64,000 bases of DNA from Zanthoxylum bungeanum (Eukaryota > Streptophyta > Magnoliopsida > Sapindales > Rutaceae): contig SKCR01033463.1 of assembly GCA_019454045.1 (NCBI GenBank), positions 62,001 to 126,000 on the forward strand, given 5' to 3'. The translations under genes were made by a program, and so were the position numbers. The notes beneath the pieces are model-generated. The model worked only from the letters and a program-made list of their open reading frames with translations. It did not search any database and had not been told where the DNA came from. Shown here one piece after another: positions 12,068 through 21,903 of the stretch (position 1 is its first letter; each line of letters starts with the position of its first letter).

Positions 12068-13748
12068 ATCTACAAATAAGATACAAATTATATATATATC
12101 AAATACATAATTATTATATTTTTGTATCAGTCAAAATAATATCTTCAAGATATTTGAAAGTACTAAATATCTTTTGGATATTTGAAAGGTCTAACCTTTT
12201 ATCATAAACAAAGGGATATAAAGAGAGTAATACAAAATTATAAATTTATTCACAAGTATGTTATGATTTCACACTTATCATAGCCTTATTCCTTTAATAC
12301 AGTGGAGTTTCTTTATTATATCTATGCGTAGTTGGAATTAACATTCACTAATGGGAATATTAAGAAACTGATTTTCGTGTTTATGAGAACATCACGTTTT
12401 ATTTAAAAATTATAGTTCAGAGCTAGAGGTTCTGATATTAAAAGCTAATTTGAACTTCAGATCTGATTAGCTCTTTATTATTGCAAACTTCTGGCAGAAA
12501 TAATAATAATATATATAATATAACTCAAAAGAATAAAGATATAATAGAAAAAAATATATACAATAGAAAAAAAAAACCATATAAATATGTATGAATCAAA
12601 AATTACACACACGTATTTGGAACTTCAGGTTCTCTTAAAAAATAATTCATTGACCTAGAACTTCAAGTTCTAATCTAACATTATTATTTAGAACATCAAA
12701 TCCTAAAGGGAATTATATTTCAAAATTTTAATTTTCGATTTATGATATTAATATTTAGAACTTCAAGTTCATAAATATGATATTGTAAATTCAGAACTTA
12801 GGTTCTATGGTTAATTTAACAAACTACAGATTTTATTCTAAAGCATAATTAATTGAGATTAGAATTTCAAGTTCTTTAATTGTAGTGTAATTATAGAACT
12901 TCTTGTTTTTAATTATTTTATATAATTAGAACTGCAAGTTCTAATCTAATAATTAATTAATGAATTTAAAACTTCGGGTTCTAATTTACCTCTTATAGTT
13001 AATCATAATTATGAAAGAAACTAAAATAAATTTATAAAATAAAAATAAAATTACGGTTTTTATTTTCTGATATGGAGGATCCAAATTAATGACAACCACA
13101 AAGCATATTCATAAAATAATAATAAAATACATAAAACATAATATAATGAATTAGAAATTTGAGTTCTAATTTTTAATATCGAGATTCAGAACTTCAAATT
13201 CTGAATTAGAACTACGAGTTCTAATTTTAATATTGAGATTCAGAACCTCGGGTTCTGAATTAGAACTATAAGTTCTAATTTTTAATATTGAGATTTAGAA
13301 CTTCAGGTTCTGATTTAGAACTACGAGTTTGAATTTTAATATTGAGATTCAGAACTTCCGGTTTTGAATTAGAACTAAGTGTTCAAATTTTAATATTGGG
13401 ATTCAGAACTTCAGGTTCTGAATTAGATTTGCTGGTTCTAATTTTAATATTGAGATTTAGAACTTGAGGTTCTGAATTATTTATACTACAAAACTACAAG
13501 TTGCAATATTAAAAAAATAATAAGAATTTGGATTCAGACAACATAAGAATTAAGCATGCAAATCAAAAGTCGCATATAATCACAAGCCACCATGATTGGC
13601 TTTCGATTTGATTACAATCACAAGCTTCATATCAATCATAAATCATAATGATTTTTCTTTTCGCTTTGAACAGAAACTGCATATAAATCATAAGTCATAT
13701 CCATGGCTTCTAATTATAGCGAATTGGTAGCGATTCGTGCTAATAACG
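12068..13748 (-). repeat. Leader-like repeat DNA of copia lineage J
   Basis: No gene is visible in 1.7 kb of AT-rich sequence. It shares the GAACTTCAGGTTC motif with 3600-3980, so it is probably the right-hand part of the J element interrupted by A. It ends against a putative LTR at 13749. Just before that, 'gattcgtgctaataacg' (13732-13748) reads on the minus strand as CGTTATTAGCACGAATC, resembling the ACGTTATCAGCACGA primer region of some plant copia elements. Confidence 0.5.
13148..13473. repeat. Six-copy 54-bp minisatellite built of palindromes
   Basis: Copies start at 13148, 13203, 13257, 13312, 13366 and 13420 and are 54 or 55 bases long. Each holds two palindromic cores, AGAACTACGAGTTCT and AGAACTTCAGGTTCT, joined by 'aattttaatattgagatt'. 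Copies differ by a few substitutions and one-base indels, so the array is not freshly expanded. It lies within the J leader-like DNA, on the P2-proximal side. Confidence 0.9.
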
Positions 13749-13949
13749 TGTTGTAAAATAAGAAAGAAATAGATGAAGAAAAAGATACGTGGAAAGTTGC
13801 AAGCTTTTCTTATTGATTCTAAATGAATTTATTATACAAGATTTGCTCTATATTTATAAAGAGAGATTATGTTAAGATCATTATCCCTAAGCAATATAGG
13901 ACACGTTAAAATATTAAATAAAGTGTAAGGGATCATCTAATTTACAACA
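13749..13949 (-). mobile_element. Probable short LTR (201 bp) of copia lineage J
   Basis: It is bounded by a perfect 8-base terminal inverted repeat, TGTTGTAA at the left and TTACAACA at the right, and directly abuts the primer-like sequence at 13732-13748 in minus orientation. That is what a 5' LTR of a minus-strand element should look like. The matching 3' LTR was not found in the window, so no TSD can be checked. Confidence 0.5.
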
Positions 13950-14662
13950 ATTGTAAGTGATTTCATCCGCATAAAAAGAACCAAATAAGAATTAATATTT
14001 GGTGTATATTTAAAATAAAATATTTGAGAAACCGTGCTCGAAAAGGAAATAAGAGATTAAAATATATCCATACTTGCACTCCACTTTTTTAAAAAAAAAA
14101 TTATGTTCACGTTAATAGTTTTGTTTTTTTTTTTTTTTTTGGTTTATAAGGGTAAAAAGGGAAAATAATTAGGTCAAATCTCTTATTAATAAAAAAGACT
14201 AGTGTAATAAAAAAAATACTAAAAATGAACAAATTTTCAAATTAAAGATGAAATAAGTTTAGAGGTATAGTTTTTTATAATAAGTGACGGGAATAGATTT
14301 TTTGATAAATTTCAATAGTAAATTCAGTGTGAAATAATTAGCACTTAACCACCACACTATTTCGTGCCACCAATATGTGCGAATTTGGTGGTTCATATGG
14401 TCTGCAAATCATTGCAATGGATCAATATTTCAACCATGGACATTTTATATGACAAAATGACAGTTACCAAGATTATAAATCTCAGAATATATATATTAAA
14501 TTCCATCAACATATTACCAAATGTGCAGGCAGCCACACTTTTAACTAGTCAAAAGTTCATCTATCAAACTAAGAACAAAATAACTACAAAAAAAACAACA
14601 AAACTTTTACGTCCAATTAGAAGCTCCCATTGGAGGAACTATGTGAAGAGATAAAGAACTCT
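13950..14662. other. Intergenic: 3' flank of the P2 gene, no gene seen
   Basis: AT-rich DNA with an A run near 14092-14101 and a run of about 17 T at 14124-14140. The 96-residue ORF at 14364-14654 has no recognisable motif and lies in the likely 3' UTR or downstream flank of the P2 gene, so it is not called. No polyadenylation signal could be assigned with confidence. Confidence 0.6.
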
Positions 14663-15717
14663 CTAGTCGAATAGACTGAAGCCCATATCCTGCAACAAGG
14701 AAAATTGAAAGCCAAGCCAATTAGCCAACGTGAAAACAAAAGAATTTGCCACATAAGGTGAACATACATAAATAAACATAATGTAATCTTGTGAAACTTA
14801 AGAGATAAGAAATGGCAAAAGATAACTATAGTCCATGCCAATCGCTTTATTTTTCTTATGAAATGGTTTAAAGCAGCTAAAATGTTTCAATCATGCAAAA
14901 TGTGCAAAACAATATAAACACTAAGGTGAGAATAGACTCAAGTGTAAAGCATATTAAAACATTGTTCTAATATATAGTGCCATAGTGGCATCAAGTAAGC
15001 AAATCTTACATCATCGGATTCTTCTTTCTCCTCCACTTTCTCCTCTTTCTTGGACTCGGCAGCAGCTGGCGCAGCGGCTGCACCACCAGCAGATGGAGCC
15101 ACAGCAACTGCAACACCACCACCAGAAGGCACTGAGGCCAACTTCTCCCGCCCAGATGCAATAAGCTCAGTTATGTCTTTGCCGCTAACTTCTGACAGAA
15201 GGAGTTCCAGCTTATCTTCCTCGCAATCAGCTCCGACTACACAATATATTAATATTTCAACTCTTCAGTTGTAACAAAGAAATGATACATTCCATGATAA
15301 CAAAACCACATTCTAAATATTCTAATCTTATGATCATACTGTACTATGGCATAGTAATTCATTAAACTCAAAAGATGGTGAGGTTCAAATCAATAGAGCT
15401 TCATGCAGGACAAACAGTTCAAATTCCACAAAAATCTTGTAGCAAACTACTGCATCTTTTCAAAATTTCAAATCAAACATTACAACAAACAAAAGACAAA
15501 ACAAAACAAATACATTAGATCCAATTAGGCATAGCTAAGCATATTAATTATAAAACAGACACCCAGGTAAGTTAAAGTTACAGGTAAAATGAGAATAAAA
15601 GATTAAAGATTAAAAGAGATTAAAAGTACCAGAGCCAAGGATTCCCTTAATATCATCAGCTGAAGGGCTGGCGTTTCCTCCCGAAACAGCCAACAAATAT
15701 GCTGCCACCACCTTCAT
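14663..15717 (-). CDS. RPP2: 60S acidic ribosomal protein P2, three coding exons, 113 aa
   Basis: P2 pairs with P1 on P0 to form the ribosomal stalk that recruits translation GTPases. Coding exons on the minus strand are 15717-15630 (88 nt), 15236-15010 (227 nt) and 14689-14663 (27 nt), together 342 nt including TAG. Introns of 393 and 320 bp are GT-AG: donors GTACTT and GTAAGA, acceptors TGTAG and TTGCAG. The protein begins [14 protein letters not shown], has the helical dimerisation domain (about residues 1-60: [25 protein letters not shown]), a Gly/Ala-rich hinge (about 68-90), a Lys/Glu run, and the diagnostic tail [11 protein letters not shown]. Length matches plant P2 (about 113-115). 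P2 is favoured over P1 by the MKVVAAYLL start. No stops or frameshifts: the only intact host gene here. A 5' UTR intron is possible but not resolved. Confidence 0.96.
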
Positions 15718-15926
15718 TTTTACTCTCTCTACTATTCATTTACCCCAAAAAAAATTTAAAAAAAAAAATATATAAATAGATTATTCAAACAGACATTAAA
15801 CACATAAAGAATCTAAACAAAAAATAACACAAGAGATTGAAAGAAGAGTGCCTGGTTGGCTTTGGATTCTCAGCACAAGCACAACGCGACGAGGAGGAGA
15901 AAGTGGGTTTGTCATGTTCGTGTGAA

Positions 15927-15952
15927 TATATATGTATAGAGAGCTAGGGTTT
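15927..15952 (-). promoter_or_regulatory. Core promoter of RPP2: telo-box and TATA element
   Basis: On the minus strand AAACCCTA (15952-15945) is followed at once by a TATA-type TATACATATATA (15938-15927), about 210-235 bases upstream of the ATG. Telo-boxes are a known feature of plant translation-machinery promoters and act with site II elements, and no clear site II (TGGGCY) was found close by. The pyrimidine-rich CTTTCTCCTCCTCGTC (about 15903-15888) lies where transcription should start. Start site and regulation are inferred. Confidence 0.7.
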
Positions 15953-15989
15953 CAGTGGGTCTGCAAAACGCTCTTAATTGCCGCCGTTT

Positions 15990-16341
15990 TGCCTTTTTCC
16001 TTTTCCCGTAATTTTTTCGAGAGAATGCTCTATCGTCACTTAATTATTATTAATTTTTTTATTACCTAATACATCTTTAATTTTTCATAACTATTTATTA
16101 GGTCATTGTTTTTCTAATACTATTTATTAAGTCATTGTTTTTTTCTAATACTAACAATACATAAAGCAACAACCATCCTTTGCATTTAGAATTAGATAAT
16201 TATAAAAAATAAGAACTTAATTAGCAAAAAATTAGGGAAAAAAGTAGACTTGATAACTATCCTTCATATTTAAAATACATATTTAATAGGATAAGGTTCC
16301 ATTTTATATTTATTAGGTCATTGTTTTTCCAAATGTATGCG
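15990..16341. repeat. AT-rich intergenic DNA with a short direct repeat
   Basis: 'tttattaggtcattgttttt' or a one-base variant occurs near 16095, 16127 and 16310. The first two copies are in near tandem with 'ctaatacta' between them, and the last abuts the LINE relic. No coding sequence was seen. This is the likely distal upstream region of RPP2. Confidence 0.6.
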
Positions 16342-16864
16342 GAGGCCTCAGGACAAGTTTTTAATTTCGACAAAAGTTCCATGTTTTTCAATGGAAAGAC
16401 AAGCTTGGAGTGAAGGTCATTCATGATATTTTTTTAACTTCAAGTTGTCTCTAAACATGAAAAATATTAGGGACTACCCTCAATGATACGCAGAAAGAAA
16501 ATTAGCTTCTTCATCGAGATCAAACTTAGAGTGATAGATAAGATTTCGAACTGGCAAAGTAATATATTCTCAATATAGGGAAAAAGGTCTTGATCAATGG
16601 AGTGACCCATGCAATATCGGTGAATGCGATGAGTGTATTCAAGTTACCCTTAGGCTTTTGTGACGATATCCATAAAGAGATTGTCATATTGTGATGGGGC
16701 ACGACTAACGATTCATTGAGTTAGATGGGAAAAATTATGTTATGCAAAAGTCAGAAGAGACGTGGAATTCTGAGATGTATCTAGCTTTAATCACGCCTTA
16801 GTGGCCAAGTAAGGGTGGCGTATAATAAAAGAACCTCATTCACTCGTTGCAAGAGTTTTGAAAG
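16342..16864 (+). pseudogene. L1-type LINE reverse transcriptase relic (3' part of ORF2)
   Basis: Frameshifted translation gives, in the order found in plant L1 ORF2: EASGQVFNFDKSSMFF, VVSKHEKY-GLPSM, RRKKISFF, IKLRVIDKISNWQS, LINGVTHAISVNAMSVFKLP, GFCDDIHKEIVI, WEKLCYAK, FNHALVAK and GWRIIKEPHSLVARVLK. This is the region after the RT catalytic core. At least five stops (for example TGA in the W-WG position near 16694) and two frameshifts show it is dead. The 5' part and the poly(A) tail were not found. It sits between RPP2 and the copia nest. Confidence 0.88.
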
Positions 16865-17027
16865 TTTCGATTTTGTATTCTAAATCAATATATGCAAGTA
16901 TTTTCAGAGGATTTTGTATATTAAGAATGTAAGGAATAGTACAAAATTTGAATAAGTATAAGTTCAAGTACAATATTTATTTGAAGTTTTAAATTTGTTT
17001 TGACGTGTCATTTACCGATGACTATAC
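16865..17027. other. Short AT-rich flank left of element C
   Basis: Unrecognised DNA, possibly the tail of the LINE relic. It ends 'actatac' at 17027, where the LTR of C starts. Bases 17023-17027 (tatac) should be one TSD copy of C, with its partner beyond the window. Confidence 0.5.
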
Positions 17028-17624
17028 TGTTGGACAATTATGACCCATAACATCACTATTTGTAAATAATATGTTTTTTTGTACAAATTATCAATGTGAC
17101 AAAAAGAAATTGCTATTTTATCATTATTGTAATTAGATTACTTGGATATATATTAATGATAAAAGTCCATATGGTTAAATCGGATTAATAAGATATGAGA
17201 CGATATTAATCCACGAACAATTTAATCATTAAATATCCCTAGTCGAAGTATTATCGAGACTGGACATTGATAATGCGGAATAGACTAGTATTACACTTGT
17301 GCGCGTTATGAAAGCTTAACAACATAGTTCTCATATATTTAGGTATTGGATATTTATGCAAGTGTAATAAGAGGTTATGTTAGCTGTTGGACCGGGGAAA
17401 CAGTTGGCTCTGGATAAACCCACTCGGAATCTCATTGGTAGTATGACTATGTGTCTATGGGAATCCGAATCAGGGTAGGTATCTGTGATCTTTGAATTGA
17501 GACTTACGTCGCTATTACTTGCGACAATCAGTTTACTTTAGTATTGGTTGTCTGGAGTTTTAACAGGTTCTGTGTATGCCTATATTAGGTTTACTGAGAA
17601 TCGTAGTGTATTGGATGTGATGTC
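17028..17624 (+). mobile_element. 5' LTR of copia element C, first part (interrupted by B)
   Basis: It begins TGTTGGACAATTATGACCC and follows the family LTR to 'ggatgtgatgtc', where element B starts. The rest resumes at 29859 ('aagatgggaatatcactcc'), exactly where other LTRs read 'gatgtcaagacggaagtatcac'. Joined length is about 1.94 kb. Confidence 0.93.
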
Positions 17625-18001
17625 TGTTAGACAATTATGACCCATAGCGTCGCTATTTGTACAGATCATGGTATTGTTGTACAAATTAACTATGTGATAA
17701 AGGAGATTGCACTCGTATCATTTGTGATTAGATCACCTAGATATATAAATGATAAGAGGTCCCTATGATTTGTTCCTGGACGGAGAATGATATGAGACAG
17801 TATCAGTCCATGAAGGATAAGTCATTGAACATCCCTAGTCAGAGCATTATCGAGATTGGACATCGATGAATGCGTAAAAGACTAGTATTGCACTTGTGCG
17901 CGTTGTGAGGGCACAACGGCATAGTTCTCATATATTTGGGTATTGGATTCTCATGCAAGTGTAATAAGAGGTTGTGTTTCACCGATGGTACGAGAAACAG
18001 C

Positions 18002-20174
18002 TGTTGGACAAAATGACCCATAGCGTGACTATTTGCACAGATCATTGTGTTGTTGTAGCAAATTAACTATGTGACAAGGAAATTGCACTCTCATCATTTG
18101 TGATTAGATCACCATAGATGTATAAATGAAGAGAGGTCCCTATGATTAGTTCCTGGATTGAGAATGATATGAGACAGTATCAATCCCCGAAGGATTAATC
18201 ATTAAATTTCTCTAGCCGAAGTATTATCGAGACTGGACATCGATAATGCGGAATAGGCTAGTATTGCACTTGTGCGCGTTGTGAGGGCACAACGACATAG
18301 TTCTCATATATATAAGTATCGGATACTTATGCAAGTGTGATAGGAGGTCGTGTTTCACCGATGGTACGGGAAACAGCTTCGCTCTGGATAGACCCCTCGG
18401 AATCCCATTTGTATTATGACTATGTGTCTATGGGAGGCCGAAATCAAGGTAGGTGTGTATAGTCTTAACCTGAGACTTACATCGCTAATACTTGCGATAA
18501 TCGGTAGACTTTGGTCTTGGTGGTACAGGGCTTTAACCGGTTCTGAGTACACCACTTCTGGGTTTATCTGAGAGTCGTAGTGTATTGGGTGTGATGTCAA
18601 GACGGAAGTATCACTTCAGTCATAGTGGAGATGATGTCACGCAGGATACGGTACTAGTGCTCTTGAGTGTTGCGCAACCAATCGGGATATTGTGACCAGG
18701 TCATGAATATCCGATTATAGAGACTATGTTACCAGACATCCGATATATGTTTCGGACGGGGCAGACACTTTTCCAGCCCCAACCCTAGCACGTGACTATC
18801 CGATACTGGACCGATATGCACAATACTTAGTATACTACGCTTGATACAGATCTATATATTCCTATAAGAATATTTCTGGAGAATTGGGTAGGCATGGCGC
18901 TTTGCTAGAAGCCAACCTTGTCTTGTAAATCGGTATAAACGTAGTACGAGGTACTTACGTGTTCGGATAGTCCGACGACCGAATTTACTGCCAACATATC
19001 CGGAGATCTCATGGGTCGGTTCCCGAAGATTCACCGATGACGTATGACTCGCACTTTAATTAATCTGGGATTAATTAGAAGAGAGAGAAAATTAATCTGG
19101 GATTAATTCGATGAGAGAGAAAATTAATCTGGGATTAATTACAGAGATATTTTATCTGGGATAAAATATTAATTAAAGAGAGAGAACGATTAATTTGGAA
19201 TTAATCGATAAAATAATATATCCGATATATTATATGAAATTGGATTTCGACGCGGAATTAAAATTGGATTTTAATTCGGGCGAACGAATCAATTTAGAAT
19301 TAATTCGTTAGTGACGTGAATAGTGATTTCGCTAGGCGTAATCATTTAATTACGATGCGACGGAAAATTCGTTAATTTGGAATTAGCGAATCCGAGCTCG
19401 AGAGTGATTGCGAGCACATTCGTATTTTGAATTCGAGCGCGGCACGCAAGTCACATCAAGCATCAAATCGCAAGTCACATCAAGCGTCAAATCGCTAGTC
19501 GCATCAAACGTCAAATCACTCATCACTTTGAGTGATGTGACATGACATGTTGTCACTTTATTAAAGTGACATGATGTGAATAGTGAAAGATGATGGTTTG
19601 AAAGTTGATAGGACTTGTACCTTTTTGACTTTTGAATTAATTGTTGTGTATATATATTTTATTCATTTACTTGGTAAATGGTATAAAGAATATATGTATA
19701 TAAAAAGCATTTTCTCTCTCTTGAAAACATAGTTCACAGTTTTGGCATTTTGGAGCCAAAACCTCCTCTCTTCTTCTCACGGTCATGGTGACCGATTCTT
19801 CATCTATTTTTTTCTGTTTTTTCACACAAAATGGAGAAGCTAATGATCTTGTTGCAAGATCTAAGTGCTAGCACACTCATGGAGGAATACAAAGGTGATA
19901 GGGAAGTGATTTTGTGAGCTTGGAATCCCAAAGCTTGGAGCTTTAATGGAGGTCTTCAATGGCCGAAAATGGAGGATTTTCACAGCCCAAATATGCGCCC
20001 AACTGCAGTTCCAAATGGCCAAAACCGAGCTCCATGGAGGAAGAAAAAGGCTTGTGTTCTTTGCATCTCAAACCAATCATTGTGAGTATATGTTTCCGCC
20101 ATTATTCCTTTATGTATTCATGTGATTTTATGCTTGATTTGGATGATTCTTGGGACCTTATTTAGAACTCAACA
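18002..20174 (+). mobile_element. Solo LTR S, inserted in the 5' LTR of B
   Basis: It starts TGTTGGACAAAATGACCC and ends TAGAACTCAACA. TSD acagc lies on both sides (17997-18001 and 20175-20179). Removing it restores the LTR text 'gaaacagcttcgctctag' seen in other copies. Length 2173 bp. It has the family's palindrome chain (19055-19400), a 24-26-base 'catcaagcgtcaaatcgc' minisatellite (about 19450-19520), and GTGAGT at 20082-20087. No internal region remains, so it formed by LTR-LTR recombination. The 81- and 60-residue ORFs inside are not conserved. Confidence 0.96.
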
Positions 20175-20179
20175 ACAGC

Positions 20180-21902
20180 TTCGCTCTAGATTAGACCCCC
20201 TCGAAATTCCATTGGTAGTATGACTACGTGTCTATGGAAGTCCGAAATCAGGGTAGGTGTATTTGGTCTTAACCTGAGACTTGCACCGCTAATACTTGCG
20301 ACAATTAATATACTTTGGTTGCGGTCGTCCAGGACTTTAACCGGTTCTGTGTACGCCAATACTGGGTATATTGAGAATCGTAGTGTGTTGGGTGTAATGT
20401 CAAGACGGAAGTGTCACTCCAGTCATATGGAGTTGATGATCACGCAGGGATACAGAACTCGTTCTCTATATAAGGTTGCAACCGTCGGGATAATATGACT
20501 TGGTCATGATTATCCGATTTTAAAGAGACTAGTTGCTTGTTATCCGACATATGCTTCGTACGGGGCAAACACTGTACCAGCCCTAGGCCTTGTATGTGAT
20601 CATCCGATACTGGACAGAAATACAATACTACGGTATACTACGCTTGATATAGATCCTTATTCCTGTAAGGATATTTCCGGAGAATTGGATAGGCATGGTG
20701 CTTTGCTAGAAGCCAACCTTGTCTTGTAAATCGGTAAACGTAGTACTTGGTACTTACGTGTTCGGATAGTCCGACGACCGATTTGACTGCCAACATATCC
20801 GGGGATCTCATGGGTCGCTTCCCAAAGATTCACCGATGACGTATGACTCGCACTTTTAATTAATCTGGGATTAATTAGATGAGAGAGAAAATTAATCTGG
20901 GATTAATTGCGGAGATATTTTATCTAGGATAAAATATGATTAAAGAGAGAGAAATATTAATTTGGAATTAATCGAGGAATTAATATATTTGATATATTAA
21001 TCGAAATTGGATTTCGACGTGGAATTAAAATTGGATTTTAATTCGGGCGAACGAATTAATTTAGAATTAATTCGTTAGCGACGTGAATAGTGATTTCGCT
21101 AGGCGTAATCATTTAATTACGACGCAACGGAAAATTCGTTAATTTGGAATTAGCGAACCCGAGCCCGAGATTATTTACGAGCGCATTCGTATTTGGAATT
21201 CGAATACGGCACGTCAAATCAAGCGTCAAGTCGCTAGTCGCATCTAGCGTCACATCAAGCGTCAAATCATGTCACTTTGAGTGATGTGACAATTGATTGG
21301 ATTGATTGATTGATGTGAGTGATGTGACAATTGATTGGATTAATAAAGTGATGTGAGTGATGTGACTTGATGTGTAAAGGTGATGTGTGTGGTTGGCAAT
21401 TAAACCCAAATGTGTGTTTGAAATGAATTTCAATTAATTTCAAGTGTATTAGATACAAAGGACATCCACCAAAACCGAATACAACACTTCACCAATTTTC
21501 CCTCCTCTCTCTCCTCTTCTTCTTCCTCTCTTCACTCACGTTTTTCTTGTTCTAGTGAGGCAGTGAACTGCCGAATTTAACAAGAAAAATGGAGAAGCAA
21601 GTGTGTTTTTTGTGCAAAAACAAGAGTGCTAGCACACTCCGGGATCATGCCAAGGTGATAGGGAAGCATACCCATGAGCCGGGAACCACTACGATGAAGC
21701 TTGGAGCTTCAAATCTTGAAGATGTTGGGCGAAATTCACTATTCACAGCAGCCCACTGCCTTGAAAAAGTGAGCAGAATTTTAATTTTTGTTGCCCCGCA
21801 TCGCTCAAAACCGCTCGATGTAAGTATTCCGCACTTCCGTCGTTGTATTCACTTATGATTCATGCTTGAGTTTTGATCTTGGGACCTTGAAAAACTCCAA
21901 CA
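20180..21902 (+). mobile_element. 5' LTR of element B, second part
   Basis: It continues the B LTR after solo LTR S and ends 'aaaactccaaca', followed by 'a' and the variant primer site 'tggcatcaagagc'. It matches 28126-29853 closely; in one 185-base comparison only three positions differ. The 89-residue ORF at 21589-21858 is interrupted in the 3' LTR copy and is not called a gene. GTAAGT lies at 21820-21825. Confidence 0.92.
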
Positions 21903-21903
21903 A

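Noticed and set aside
13148..13473. CRISPR array or heat-shock elements
   Set aside because: Spacers are not unique and the whole 54-base unit is repeated, so it is no CRISPR. GAACTTC has a 1-base gap, not the GAAnnTTC spacing of heat-shock elements.
14938..15141. P2 reading frame continued past 15010 into '[11 protein letters not shown]'
   Set aside because: That is read-through of intron 2. The donor GTAAGA at 15009 and the exon DMGFSLFD at 14689-14663 give the proper end.
15050..15274. Plus-strand 74-residue Ala/Pro-rich ORF
   Set aside because: It is the shadow of RPP2 exon 2.
21589..21858. 89-residue ORF near the end of the B 5' LTR
   Set aside because: The 3' LTR counterpart is broken (a stop after 'gtgcgtttttga', near 29562) and other LTR copies differ. 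No motif was recognised.
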